Of a DNA stretch of 52,069 bases, positions 17,503-26,622 are shown in pieces; the stretch's first letter is position 1; each line of letters opens with the position of its first letter. Under the pieces are notes generated by a model, which was given only the letters and a program-made list of their open reading frames with translations, was not told the DNA's origin and did not search any database. The stretch covers positions 1 through 52,069 of the forward strand of contig JABDLQ010000165.1 of assembly GCA_013002925.1 (NCBI GenBank). The letters are read 5' to 3'. The DNA is from Gammaproteobacteria bacterium (lineage in GTDB: Bacteria; Pseudomonadota; Gammaproteobacteria; Steroidobacterales; SZUA-146). The translations under genes and the position numbers were made by a program.

Positions 17503-18228
17503 ATGAACCTGAACAGAATTGTACATGCCTTGCGGCGTTCTCTGCCCCGTCAGTGCATCGTGTGCAAAATGTCATCAGTAAACAGTAACATTTGTGCAAC
17601 CTGTGAACAGGCCCTGCCCCATCTGACCGACGTGTGTCAGTTATGTGCCCTGCCATTTTACAGTGCTTACAGCCCGATCTGTGGGCCATGCCTGTTAAAC
17701 CCACCGCCGTGGCAACGTCTGGATAGTCTGTGTGAGTATGTCGCGCCGGTCGACTCCCTGATTCATGCCTTCAAATATCATGCGGACTTCACCAGTGTGA
17801 CCCCGCTGACCCGCGGACTGGCCGCGCGCGTCACGGCGCATCGCCAACGCTGGCCAGACGCCATGATTCCGGTGCCGTTGCACCAGTGGCGGCACTGGCG
17901 GCGTGGTTTTAATCAGGCCCTTGAGATCACCCGTCAGTTACATCAGATTCTACATATACCGTTGCGCACAGATTTATGCCGTCGCATCAAAAACACTGTC
18001 ACACAAACAGGGCTTGAACACAGCCGCAGAAAGGCCAATATGAGAAATGCTTTCGTTGCTCACGCGGAATGTGCCGGCCAGCACCTTGCCGTCGTCGATG
18101 ATGTGCTGACCACTGGTGCCACCTTGCGTGCTCTGTGTGGTGAGCTCAATGCTGCCGGTGCAGCGACCCTGGAAGTCTGGACCTGTGCCAGGGTTGTCCG
18201 CCTGGGCGCACCTGCGGGCTTTCGGTAA
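17503..18228 (+). CDS. comF: ComF-family phosphoribosyltransferase-like protein
   Basis: From the ATG at 17503 (AGGGA site 8 nt upstream) this gives 241 residues. The N-terminal part carries cysteine pairs of a zinc-binding module (CIVCK, CATCEQ, CQLCALPF, CGPCL), followed by ALKYHAD-like SLIHAFKYHAD, VPLHQWRHWRRGFNQA and the PRPP-binding loop VAVVDDVLTTGATL. ComF proteins act in DNA uptake and natural transformation in several bacteria; in E. coli the homologue GntX/YhgH is needed for use of DNA as nutrient. It is next to bioC in the divergent orientation, an arrangement also seen in other gammaproteobacteria. Confidence 0.9.
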   Translation: MNLNRIVHALRRSLPRQCIVCKMSSVNSNICATCEQALPHLTDVCQLCALPFYSAYSPICGPCLLNPPPWQRLDSLCEYVAPVDSLIHAFKYHADFTSVTPLTRGLAARVTAHRQRWPDAMIPVPLHQWRHWRRGFNQALEITRQLHQILHIPLRTDLCRRIKNTVTQTGLEHSRRKANMRNAFVAHAECAGQHLAVVDDVLTTGATLRALCGELNAAGAATLEVWTCARVVRLGAPAGFR

Positions 18229-18229
18229 T

Positions 18230-18255
18230 CCCTCCGGCCGGCTGCGACCGGAGGG
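18230..18255. terminator. hairpin between convergent comF and the Kbp-like gene
   Basis: A perfect 8-bp inverted repeat (CCCTCCGG / CCGGAGGG) with a 10-nt loop begins 2 nt after the comF stop. Neither side has a clear T run, so termination strength is uncertain, but the position between two converging genes suits a shared terminator. Confidence 0.45.
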
Positions 18256-18277
18256 GTAGACATCCTGCGTTACAGGC

Positions 18278-18802
18278 TCAGGCCAGGTTTCGTGGAATCC
18301 TGATTTTTTGACCGGGAAAAATTTTGTCGGGGTCTTCGATAATTTCGCGATTGGCTTCGAACAACTCTTTATACTTCATCGGATCGCCGTAAAAACGTTT
18401 GGCGATTTTGCTAAGGCTGTCACCGCTGACAATCGTGTAATAATCGACTTCAGAATTCACGGCAGCCGTTTTGGCATCTTCGTCGGGTTTGGCAGCTGCT
18501 GCAGCCTTGGCGGCTTCACGATTTTGCCGTGCTTGCTCCTGTGCTTCTTTTGACAAAGTCAGTTGCGCCACATTGACATCCTTCACACCCGCAATGTTGC
18601 CGACCATCAAAACCGCTTTTTCCACCGCTTCAACTGACGTGCACTCGCCGCATAGCTCGACAAAGCCGTCTTCATATTTGACCTCCAGGTTTTCAATTCC
18701 CGGATTAGCCGCGGCAACCATTTCCTGAATCTTTTCGGCGGCCTCTTCGTCTTTATTGAACACACGCCGTCCGATATCTTTTACAAATCCAAACAAACTC
18801 AT
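18278..18802 (-). CDS. kbp: Kbp/YgaU-like BON-LysM protein
   Basis: The 174-residue protein has an N-terminal segment MSLFGFVKDIGRRVF, a BON domain (about residues 25-85, with MVGNIAGVKDVNVA), and a C-terminal LysM domain (about 122-172, YYTIVSGDSLSKIAKRFYG and FPGQKIRIP). E. coli Kbp (YgaU, 149 residues) has the same order and near-identical end sequences and is a cytoplasmic potassium-binding protein. The present protein has an extra alanine- and lysine-rich linker of about 25 residues between the domains. There is no signal peptide, as in Kbp. It is 35 residues longer at the linker only, so function is probably kept. Confidence 0.82.
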   Translation of the reverse strand: MSLFGFVKDIGRRVFNKDEEAAEKIQEMVAAANPGIENLEVKYEDGFVELCGECTSVEAVEKAVLMVGNIAGVKDVNVAQLTLSKEAQEQARQNREAAKAAAAAKPDEDAKTAAVNSEVDYYTIVSGDSLSKIAKRFYGDPMKYKELFEANREIIEDPDKIFPGQKIRIPRNLA

Positions 18803-18883
18803 GGCAAATCTCCCTTGTTACTTACGAACGGAGGTCGGTAATGCCGCAACCAACTTGCTGCACAAAGGCATTACAGACCCCGA

Positions 18884-19768
18884 TTAAAGCAAAGTGTAGT
18901 CTAAAAACAGTCCGAAAAATATAGCCGCACCAAACCAATTGTTGTTAAGAAACGCAACAAAACATTCCTCGCGTTTCCGCTCTTTGATCAAATGTTGTTG
19001 ATACAGCGCAATGAGAGCGGCACCAAAGAGCCCCGCCCAGTACCATCCGCCCAGAGACTTTGTCAGCCCGAACACACTCAAACAGACCAGCGTAAGGGCA
19101 TGTAGCACCAGCACCATTAATCGATCATATTCACCAAACAGGATCGCAGTAGATTTGACGCCGATTGTCAGATCGTCATTACGATCCACCAGCGCGTATT
19201 CTGTGTCGTAGGCGGCCGCCCAGAACACGTTTGCGCCCAGCAACCACCAGCACTCCGCAGGCAGTGCGTGCAGGTGCGCAAAATACGCCATCGGAATGCC
19301 CCAGCCAAAAGCCACCCCCAGATAAAACTGCGGTAAATGAGTGTAGCGTTTCAGGAACGGGTACGTCATGGCCAGAACGGCCCCGGCAGAAGCCAGCAGC
19401 AGCAATTGGCTGTCGAGGAATAACACCAGCAACAGCGCAATGAGCATGAGCGCCACGAAGAGCGTCAGGGCTTCGCCCGGGCTGACTTCTCCACTTGCCA
19501 GCGGCCGATCCTGAGTGCGCTGCACATGCGGATCGATCTTTCGATCGGCGTAATCATTGATAACACAACCCGCGGCTCTCATCACCACGACGCCCACAAC
19601 AAACACACCAAATACCACGGCATCAGGTCGACCGTTGCTCGAACCCCACAGTGCCCAGAGCGTCGGATACATCAACAACCAGATGCCAATTGGCCGATCC
19701 ATTCGCATCAGCCGGAAGTAACTGCCCCATCGTTGTGTTTTAAACCCCACCGTACTGCCCCTGCGCAT
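18884..19768 (-). CDS. ubiA: 4-hydroxybenzoate polyprenyltransferase UbiA
   Basis: UbiA prenylates 4-hydroxybenzoate, the first membrane step of ubiquinone synthesis. The 294-residue protein has eight to nine helices and both aspartate-rich motifs: NDYADRKIDPHVQRT in the first half and DTEYALVDRNDDLTIGVKSTA in the second; N-terminal RLMRMDRPIGIWLLMYPTLW is typical. The ATG at 19768 lies inside the recG end (29 bp overlap); a GTG at 19750 is the other choice and would drop six residues. It is not the oxidase-linked farnesyltransferase CtaB, because the start and motifs match UbiA. Confidence 0.94.
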   Translation of the reverse strand: MRRGSTVGFKTQRWGSYFRLMRMDRPIGIWLLMYPTLWALWGSSNGRPDAVVFGVFVVGVVVMRAAGCVINDYADRKIDPHVQRTQDRPLASGEVSPGEALTLFVALMLIALLLVLFLDSQLLLLASAGAVLAMTYPFLKRYTHLPQFYLGVAFGWGIPMAYFAHLHALPAECWWLLGANVFWAAAYDTEYALVDRNDDLTIGVKSTAILFGEYDRLMVLVLHALTLVCLSVFGLTKSLGGWYWAGLFGAALIALYQQHLIKERKREECFVAFLNNNWFGAAIFFGLFLDYTLL

Positions 19769-21833
19769 CGATCCAGCGGTCTATCAGCGGCCGGATGTTC
19801 GATGGATGCCTGCGCATGATACGTTCGGCAGCGCGCTGGACGACGGGCAACAAATCGGAGTCCCTGACCACCTCGGCAATCCGCATTTGTAAACGCCCCG
19901 TTTGACGGGTACCCAGAACTTCGCCAGGCCCGCGCAGACGCAAATCCTCCTCTGCGATAACAAAACCGTCGGTCGTCCCGCGAATGACTTCAAGGCGTTT
20001 GCGCGCATTGCCCTGTATCGGTGGCTTGTACAGCAGCACGCATGTGCTGCTGCGTTCGCCACGGCCAATTCGGCCACGCAACTGGTGCAACTGTGCCAGC
20101 CCCATGCGCTCGGCATTTTCGATTACCATCAGGCTGGCGTTGGGCACGTCGACACCAACTTCGATGACCGTGGTCGCCACCAGCAAGTCGATCTTGCCTG
20201 CAACAAAATCTGCCATGGCCCGCTCTTTTTGTGCCGGTTTCATCTGGCCATGAATGAGGCCAACGCTGAGCCGGCCAAGCTCACTTTGCAAATTGGCTGC
20301 CGTCACTTCTGCCGCCTCACAATCCAGCACTTCCGATTCCCCCACCAACGGACAAACCCAGTAAGCTTGCTGCTCTTTGGCGCAGGCGGCAGCAATACGT
20401 GCCACCACCGCCTCCCGTTTTTGCTCCGACATCACCACCGTTTGCACCGGCTTGCGCCCCGGTGGCAGCTCATCGATCACCGAGCAGTCCAAATCCGCAT
20501 AGGCGCTCATTGCAAGGGTGCGCGGAATTGGTGTGGCGGTCATCACCAACTGGTGCGGGAACAACCCGGCGGGACCTTTTGCTTTTAATAACAACCGCTG
20601 ATGCACACCGAAACGGTGTTGTTCATCGACGACCGCCAACGCCAGGTTGGCAAATTCTACGCGTTCCTGAAACAGCGCATGGGTGCCGATGACAACATCA
20701 GCTACTCCCGCTTTAATACTTTGCAGAGCTTCGCGCTGAATTTTCGCAGGCATTTTCGACGTCAAACCCGCCACCGTGATCCCAAGGGGTGTCAGCCAGT
20801 CCTCGAAAGAGCGCAAATGCTGATCCGCCAACAATTCAGTCGGTGCCATGACGGCAACCTGGGCTTCACATTCAATGGCCCGGAGTGCGGCCACCGCTGC
20901 CACCACGGTTTTGCCCGATCCGACATCGCCCTGCAGCAGGCGCAACATCGGTCTGCAGCTGTCCATGTCGTGAAGGATTTCACCGACAACACGTTGCTGC
21001 GCTGTGGTGAGCTCAAAGGGCAGATGTCGATAAAACCGCTCGATTAATTGACCAGTACCGCGCAATACCGGCCCGGGATCGTTTTGTAATCGCTCGCGCA
21101 GCAACCGCAAACTCAGATGGTGGGCAAGCAGTTCATCAAAAGCGAGGCGTCGTTGACATGGATGAGTTCCGCCGTTGAGCTGATCGATGGAAATCTCAGC
21201 CGGCGGTGCATGCACCATAAGGACTGCCTGATCGATATCCGGAAAGCCCAGTTCCGTCAACACCTCTGCAGGCACCCAGTCCGGTAGTTGGGTGGTGCGC
21301 ATCAATGCCAGAGCCCGACCGATGAATTGCCGCAGACGAGCCTGATGCAGCCCTTCCGTAACCGGATAAATTGGCGTCAGCGCCTTTTCCAGAACCTGGC
21401 TGTCATTGTCTTTTAGTACGCGATACTCCGGGTGAATCATTTCCTTGTGGCGTGCGCCAAACCGTACTTCGCCAAAACAGCGAATCCGGCTGCCGCGTCT
21501 CAGGTTGTTTTTCTGAGCGTTCGAAAAATAGAAAAACCGCAATGCCATCACGCCAGTGCCATCGCTGATGTTGCAGATAAGTGCGCGCCGACCGCGAAAT
21601 ACAATATCAGCAAGCTCGATCACGCCTTCGATGACAACGCGCTGTCCAACCTGGGCCGCACCGATGGACGTGATTCGAGTGCGGTCCTCATAGCGCATGG
21701 GCAAGTAGAACAACAAATCAATTATTTGCCGTATGCCAATCTTCGCAAGCAATTTTTCTACCGCCGGTCCGACACCGCTGAGCTTGGCAACAGACTGGTT
21801 CAGGGTAGCGCAGGCAGCCGCACTATCGGACAC
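19740..21833 (-). CDS. recG: ATP-dependent DNA helicase RecG
   Basis: RecG remodels stalled forks and branched DNA. The 697-residue protein (E. coli 693) has an N-terminal wedge/OB domain (about residues 60-150, with GQRVVIEGVIE), Walker A LLQGDVGSGKTVVA, APTELLADQH, the DEQHRFGVHQR helicase box (DExH), VMTATPIPRTLA, ATTVIEVGVDVPNAS and QLHQLRGRIGRG. It is downstream of ridA by 20 bp and overlaps ubiA. The spoT-recG neighbourhood is common in gammaproteobacteria. Confidence 0.97.
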   Translation of the reverse strand: MSDSAAACATLNQSVAKLSGVGPAVEKLLAKIGIRQIIDLLFYLPMRYEDRTRITSIGAAQVGQRVVIEGVIELADIVFRGRRALICNISDGTGVMALRFFYFSNAQKNNLRRGSRIRCFGEVRFGARHKEMIHPEYRVLKDNDSQVLEKALTPIYPVTEGLHQARLRQFIGRALALMRTTQLPDWVPAEVLTELGFPDIDQAVLMVHAPPAEISIDQLNGGTHPCQRRLAFDELLAHHLSLRLLRERLQNDPGPVLRGTGQLIERFYRHLPFELTTAQQRVVGEILHDMDSCRPMLRLLQGDVGSGKTVVAAVAALRAIECEAQVAVMAPTELLADQHLRSFEDWLTPLGITVAGLTSKMPAKIQREALQSIKAGVADVVIGTHALFQERVEFANLALAVVDEQHRFGVHQRLLLKAKGPAGLFPHQLVMTATPIPRTLAMSAYADLDCSVIDELPPGRKPVQTVVMSEQKREAVVARIAAACAKEQQAYWVCPLVGESEVLDCEAAEVTAANLQSELGRLSVGLIHGQMKPAQKERAMADFVAGKIDLLVATTVIEVGVDVPNASLMVIENAERMGLAQLHQLRGRIGRGERSSTCVLLYKPPIQGNARKRLEVIRGTTDGFVIAEEDLRLRGPGEVLGTRQTGRLQMRIAEVVRDSDLLPVVQRAAERIMRRHPSNIRPLIDRWIDAQGQYGGV

Positions 21834-21853
21834 AGAAACCGGGCCGCATAAAA

Positions 21854-22234
21854 TCAGATGACCAGCACGGCATCAACTTCAACCGCAGCGTCTTTTGGCA
21901 AGGCCGCGACCTGCACGGCAGCGCGGGCAGGATAAGGTGCCCGCAAACATTCCTCCATCACGCGATTGACGATGGTGAAATTGTTCAGATCTGTCAGATA
22001 AACGTTGAATTTAACTGCGCTGTTAAGATCCCCACCGGCAGCTTTCGCCACGGCGCCAAGATTGGCAAATACCTGGCGGGTTTGTGCTTCAAAATCACCG
22101 CTGATCATTTGACCCGTACCAGGCGCCAGCGGTATCTGGCCTGACAGGTAGACCGTCCGATCGCATTTGATTGCCTGCGAATAGGTGCCGATTGCATCGG
22201 GTGCATCTTTTGTAGTGATTACTTCTTTTTTCAT
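21854..22234 (-). CDS. ridA: RidA-family enamine/imine deaminase
   Basis: RidA hydrolyses reactive 2-aminoacrylate and related imines made by PLP enzymes. The 126-residue protein matches the family along its length, with GTYSQAIK at residues 16-23, YLSGQIP, and the catalytic arginine at residue 104 in YPARAAVQVAALPK. It lies between spoT and recG (42-bp and 20-bp gaps) on the same strand, as in Pseudomonas and Xanthomonas relatives. Confidence 0.95.
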   Translation of the reverse strand: MKKEVITTKDAPDAIGTYSQAIKCDRTVYLSGQIPLAPGTGQMISGDFEAQTRQVFANLGAVAKAAGGDLNSAVKFNVYLTDLNNFTIVNRVMEECLRAPYPARAAVQVAALPKDAAVEVDAVLVI

Positions 22235-22276
22235 GTGTTACCCCAAAAACAAAATATTTGCGACGCAAAACGTCTG

Positions 22277-24451
22277 TCAGGCGCACACACGTTCTACCAG
22301 GATAGCGTCGGGCATGCTGTCAATCTGTTTGATGACCCGCCGCAAATGTTCCGCGTTCTTGACTTTTATCATGAAGCTCAAACTCGAGGCATCGCCGTCG
22401 GAATCGACTACTTCCACATGTTCGATGTTCGAATTCGCATCAGATATGCGCGCCGCAACCGATGCCAGCACACCCACTTTGTCCAACGCTTCAACTTTTA
22501 TCGCAACAGTAAACAAAGTCGTGATGTTATCCTGCCACGAGACATTGATCCATTTGTCGGGTTGCTTGCGAAATTCCGCAAGATTACCGCATTCGTGCCG
22601 ATGCACAACCAGCCCCCGCCCAGTGCTCAGGTAACCCATTACGGCGTCGCCCGGGACCGGGTAACAGCATTTCCCGAAATTCACAAACATTCCCTCGGTC
22701 CCGGCGATACTCAGCTCACCGTGTTGACGCCCGTTGTCCTGCGGATCCGGTTCCTGTTCTTCGCCGGTTGTCACCAGTCGCCGCGCAATCAGCGGCGCCA
22801 GTTGATGTCCCATGCCGATCTCTTCATACAGTTTGTCCTCATCCGCAAGCTCCAGCGCACTCAGCAGTTCGTCCATTTTCTCCGTCGGCACCTTGCGAAT
22901 TTTGGTATCCAGTTCAGCCAACGCATTTTCCAGTAAGCGCAAACCCATCCGCACAGCCTGGCTTGCCCGCAGATTTTTCAGGTAGTGCCGAATGGCGCTG
23001 CGCGCTTTGGCTGTCACAACAAAATTCAGCCATGCCGGACTCGGATGCGCGCCTTTGCGGGTATTAATGCTCACGGTCTGGCCGTTTTTCAAAATCGAGC
23101 GTAACGGTACGCGGCGTCGGTCAACCGTTGCGCCCACGCAGCGATCTCCAATGTCCGTGTGCACTGCATAGGCAAAATCGATGGGAGTTGAACCGCGCGG
23201 GAGTCGCAATATATCTCCGCGCGGTGTAAACACATACACCTTATCCGGAAACAGGTCGATCTTGACGTTTTCGAGAAACTCTTCCGAGTTGGTATCACTA
23301 TTAAAATCCACCACTTTTGACAACCACTCGCGAGCGCGTTTCTGTGGTGCTGCTTCTTCGCTTTGATCGGTTTTGTATAACCAGTGTGCGGCAATCCCGG
23401 AATTGGCAAAATTATCCATGTGGCGCGTGCGTATTTGTACTTCCAGCGGCATGCCTTTGGGCCCCACCAATGTCGTGTGCAAGGACTGATAACCGTTCAG
23501 GCGGGGTATGGCAATATAGTCTTTGAACCGGCCCAGCATCGGTCGAAACATCCGATGTATCTGGCCCAGCACGCGGTAACATTGATCGACATCATCGACC
23601 ACGATGCGAAATCCGTAGACATCCACAATTTCATCCAAAGGGAGTTCTTTGCGCCGCATTTTCAGATACACACTGTAGATGTGTTTCTCACGCCCGGTGA
23701 CTTCTGCAAGAATATGCTGCTCCAGCAGTGTCTTTTGAAATTTGGCGGAAATTCGCTTGATGACACGCTTCTGGCCGCCCGACGCCTCTTTCAGGCTCCG
23801 CTCAATGACCTGATAACGCTTCGGATACAAGTTGCGAAAACCGAGATCCTCCAGCTCGAGACGGATGTCATTAATGCCCAACCGGTTTGCGATTGGCGCA
23901 TATATCTCGAGCGTCTCGCGTGCGATTCGCCGCCGCTTTTCCACTGGCATCGCACCCAGCGTACGCATGTTGTGCAGGCGATCGGCGAGTTTCAATAATA
24001 TCACGCGGATGTCACGAGCCATCGCCAGCATCATCTTGCGTAAACTTTCGGCCTGCGCTTCCGCTTTGCTTTTAAATTGAATCTGATCCAGCTTGCTGAC
24101 GCCATCAACAAGCTCCGCCACTTCTTCGCCAAACTCCTCGACTATTTGTTCCTTCGCCGTGGGCGTGTCTTCAATTACATCGTGGAGAATAGCTGCCGCG
24201 ATACTTTGATAATCAAGGTTCAGGTCAGCCAGGATGCTGGCTACTGCAATGGGATGGGAAATGTAACGCTCACCGCTCATGCGGGTTTGGCCGCTATGCG
24301 CTTCTGCGCCAAAGTCGTAGGCGCGTCGCACCATCTGGATTTGTTCGGCCGGCAGGTAGGTTCGCAGTTTTGTTAGCAGGCCACGCGCGCCATCGAGGGT
24401 CCAACCCCTGCCAAGCGGTAACCGCCCTAGGAAAGTTGCAGCTGAGTCCAC
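22277..24451 (-). CDS. spoT: bifunctional (p)ppGpp synthetase/hydrolase SpoT
   Basis: This enzyme makes and degrades the alarmone (p)ppGpp. The 724-residue protein has an HD hydrolase domain with intact HDVIED (H90, D91, E94, D95), a synthetase domain with RFKD at 308-311 and RLNGYQSLHTT, a TGS domain (FTPRGDILRLPRGSTPIDFAYAVH region), a CC/zinc-finger segment (NFGKCCYPVPGD), and a C-terminal ACT domain (IEHVEVVDSDGD). RxKD rather than ExDD at the synthetase loop fits the bifunctional SpoT/Rel type rather than RelA. It follows rpoZ by 39 bp, the usual gammaproteobacterial order. Confidence 0.96.
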   Translation of the reverse strand: MDSAATFLGRLPLGRGWTLDGARGLLTKLRTYLPAEQIQMVRRAYDFGAEAHSGQTRMSGERYISHPIAVASILADLNLDYQSIAAAILHDVIEDTPTAKEQIVEEFGEEVAELVDGVSKLDQIQFKSKAEAQAESLRKMMLAMARDIRVILLKLADRLHNMRTLGAMPVEKRRRIARETLEIYAPIANRLGINDIRLELEDLGFRNLYPKRYQVIERSLKEASGGQKRVIKRISAKFQKTLLEQHILAEVTGREKHIYSVYLKMRRKELPLDEIVDVYGFRIVVDDVDQCYRVLGQIHRMFRPMLGRFKDYIAIPRLNGYQSLHTTLVGPKGMPLEVQIRTRHMDNFANSGIAAHWLYKTDQSEEAAPQKRAREWLSKVVDFNSDTNSEEFLENVKIDLFPDKVYVFTPRGDILRLPRGSTPIDFAYAVHTDIGDRCVGATVDRRRVPLRSILKNGQTVSINTRKGAHPSPAWLNFVVTAKARSAIRHYLKNLRASQAVRMGLRLLENALAELDTKIRKVPTEKMDELLSALELADEDKLYEEIGMGHQLAPLIARRLVTTGEEQEPDPQDNGRQHGELSIAGTEGMFVNFGKCCYPVPGDAVMGYLSTGRGLVVHRHECGNLAEFRKQPDKWINVSWQDNITTLFTVAIKVEALDKVGVLASVAARISDANSNIEHVEVVDSDGDASSLSFMIKVKNAEHLRRVIKQIDSMPDAILVERVCA

Positions 24452-24490
24452 GGCTTCACCCGAGCCGGCTGCAGACGCGCGTCAGACCAT

Positions 24491-24772
24491 CTAGGAGATC
24501 GGCAGCAACGGCGGCAGAGGCAAATCAGATCGAGCGTCTTTTCCTTCCTGCTCATTTTCATCAATTTCGTAGTCAGCTTCCTGCAGGATCGTGGAAGTAA
24601 TCAGACCTTCAGCAATTTCCCGCAATGCAATTACAGTGGGTTTATCGTTATCCTCCGGAACCAGCGGCGGTGCGCCGTTGGCAATACGGCGCGCGCGCTT
24701 GGCAGCTACCAGCACCAGGTCAAACAGGTTGTCGACATTTTCCAAGCAATCTTCAACAGTAATTCGAGCCAT
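24491..24772 (-). CDS. rpoZ: RNA polymerase omega subunit
   Basis: The omega subunit helps assemble the beta' subunit and forms part of one ppGpp site on RNA polymerase. The 93-residue protein has the conserved N-terminal half MARITVEDCLENVDNLFDLV, AAKRARRI, and KPTVIALREIAEG. The C-terminal tail is longer than the core needs and is acidic, then proline-rich. It lies between gmk and spoT, matching E. coli gmk-rpoZ-spoT order. Confidence 0.97.
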   Translation of the reverse strand: MARITVEDCLENVDNLFDLVLVAAKRARRIANGAPPLVPEDNDKPTVIALREIAEGLITSTILQEADYEIDENEQEGKDARSDLPLPPLLPIS

Positions 24773-24926
24773 TTCTTTCCCTGCCTGGCGGTCTGTGTGA
24801 CCGCGTTTTATCTATAGTAGGTGATGTCTGGGCATTTGCAACAGACCAAGGGGCCCGAGTTTACTGAAAGGTGGAAGGCTGATCCAGTGGCGATTGGCCA
24901 CAGACTGGACGCAAGGCGCCGTCAGG

Positions 24927-25586
24927 CTACTTCAGCAACTCCTCAACCAACGCATGCAGCTGGGGCCGGCGACTCGCCAAATCATCACCCTGACCACTGA
25001 TGATTGCGCCCAACTCTTTGACTGCTCTCTCAAAATCGTCATTGACGACAACGTAATCAAACTCGTGCCAGTGACTCATGTCCTCCACGGAGTCCTGCAG
25101 TCTGCGCGCAATCACCGCATCCGTATCGGTACTGCGGCCGCGTAACCGCTGTTCGAGCGTTGCGCGCGATGGCGGCAAAATAAATACGCTCTGGCTGTCC
25201 GGCATGCTGGCTTTCACCTGGCGCGCGCCCTGCCAGTCGATCTCCAGAACCACATTCTTGCCGCGTGCAAACAGCGCCTCGACCTGCGCCCTGCCGGTCC
25301 CGTAATAATTGTCAAACACCTGGGCGTGCTCCAGCAACTTGCCGTCGCGCCGCAGCTGATCGAACTGCTCGAGCGACACAAAATAGTAGTCCTGCCCTTC
25401 TACCTCGGTGTCGCGCCGTGACCGGGTCGTAAAAGAAACCGAGATCGACAGATCGTCGCGCTCGCGGTCCAATGCCCGCACCAGCGAGGTCTTGCCTGCG
25501 CCCGAGGGTGCGGACACGACAAACAGGCGGCGGGCAGGTCGCGCTTTGCCAAACCGGTTTTTGATCCACTGCAGGAAACCACGCAT
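24927..25586 (-). CDS. gmk: guanylate kinase
   Basis: Gmk phosphorylates GMP to GDP. The 219-residue protein has the P-loop SAPSGAGKTSLV, the GMP-binding segment SVSFTTRSRRDTEVEGQDYYF, EHAQVFDNYYGT, VLEIDWQGARQVK and IFILPPS-like VFILPPSRATLEQRLRGR. It begins with a 15-residue N-terminal extension (MRGFLQWIKNRFGKA) that could include an alternative start. It starts 2 bp after the yicC stop, so yicC and gmk are likely co-transcribed. Confidence 0.96.
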   Translation of the reverse strand: MRGFLQWIKNRFGKARPARRLFVVSAPSGAGKTSLVRALDRERDDLSISVSFTTRSRRDTEVEGQDYYFVSLEQFDQLRRDGKLLEHAQVFDNYYGTGRAQVEALFARGKNVVLEIDWQGARQVKASMPDSQSVFILPPSRATLEQRLRGRSTDTDAVIARRLQDSVEDMSHWHEFDYVVVNDDFERAVKELGAIISGQGDDLASRRPQLHALVEELLK

Positions 25587-25588
25587 AG

Positions 25589-26452
25589 CTATTCGATGTT
25601 CTGCACTTGCTCGCGCATTTGCTCGATCAACACTTTCAGCTCCACGGCCAGTTTGGTCGTAACCGTATCCTGGGATTTTGACGACAAGGTATTGGCCTCA
25701 CGATTGAATTCCTGCATCAGAAAGTCCAGGCGCCGGCCAATTGCCCCATCCGCCGCGACGATATCCCGCGTTTCGGTCACGTGGCTGTCCAGTCTGTCCA
25801 ACTCCTCATCCACGTCTGCTTTATTTAACAACAGCGCGATCTCGGTCTCCAGCCGGCCTTCGTCAGCACTGACATCGAGGGCGTCAAGTCGCGCATGCAG
25901 TTTTTCCCGAATATGCTTGCGCACTTCAGGTAAACGGTCGCGCACTTGCGTCACCAGCGCAGTGATGTCCTGGCAGCGAGACAGCAACAAGACTGCCAGG
26001 CGCTCGCCCTCACCACTGCGGCTGGCAACCAGATCCTGCAGCGCAGAATCCAGTAACTCCATCGCTGTTTTCTGGATGCTGGCCAGGTCTCTTTCCGGCT
26101 CCATCACCACTCCTGGCCAGCGCAGAACATCTGCCGCCGTCATTGCTTCACCACCAAATTTCCCGGCGAGAGCCGCACTGGTCCGTGCCAGTATGTCGAC
26201 AAGTTCAGGATTGAGGTTAATATCATTTTGCCGGGCCAGCTGGGGCGAATACCGGAAGTTGATGTCGAGCTTCCCGCGATTGATGAACTTCGCCACCCGT
26301 TTGCGGATCGCCGGATCCAGCGCGCGTAACTCTTCAGGAACACGAATACTCATTTCCAGATATCGGTGGTTGACCGCTCTCATTTCAACGGCCAGATCGC
26401 CCCAGTCCGCACTGATGTCCTGTCGCGAAAATCCCGTCATACTGCGTGCCAT
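25589..26452 (-). CDS. yicC: YicC-family endoribonuclease
   Basis: YicC proteins are conserved RNA-processing endoribonucleases (E. coli YicC cleaves small RNA RyhB). From the ATG at 26452 the protein is 287 residues, the same as E. coli YicC, beginning MARSMTGFSRQ. Other family segments are MRAVNHRYLEMSIR, INRGKLDINF, RLETEIALLLNKADVDEELDRLDSH and LDFLMQEFNREANTLSSKS at the C-terminus. A longer frame upstream to 26581 is not supported by the family start. It heads the gmk-containing series and faces the PP2C gene across a 170-bp divergent gap. Confidence 0.95.
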   Translation of the reverse strand: MARSMTGFSRQDISADWGDLAVEMRAVNHRYLEMSIRVPEELRALDPAIRKRVAKFINRGKLDINFRYSPQLARQNDINLNPELVDILARTSAALAGKFGGEAMTAADVLRWPGVVMEPERDLASIQKTAMELLDSALQDLVASRSGEGERLAVLLLSRCQDITALVTQVRDRLPEVRKHIREKLHARLDALDVSADEGRLETEIALLLNKADVDEELDRLDSHVTETRDIVAADGAIGRRLDFLMQEFNREANTLSSKSQDTVTTKLAVELKVLIEQMREQVQNIE

Positions 26453-26622
26453 AAGTGCTCCTTCGGCGTTCAATTTACTCTGTCGTCGTGGCTTTTTGCC
26501 TGACATGTAGGCAATATGCACAGCACGCCATTTTGAGTTCAATGCGAGATTACTGTGCCTGAGCGGCGATGACAAACACATTCATTAAAATCAAATCAGC
26601 AGATCGGGGTGTCAACCGTTAA

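Noticed and set aside
18884..19768. Assignment of the UbiA-type gene as oxidase-linked CtaB.
   Set aside because: The start sequence, both Asp-rich motifs and the recG neighbourhood fit UbiA; CtaB would be expected next to ctaA.
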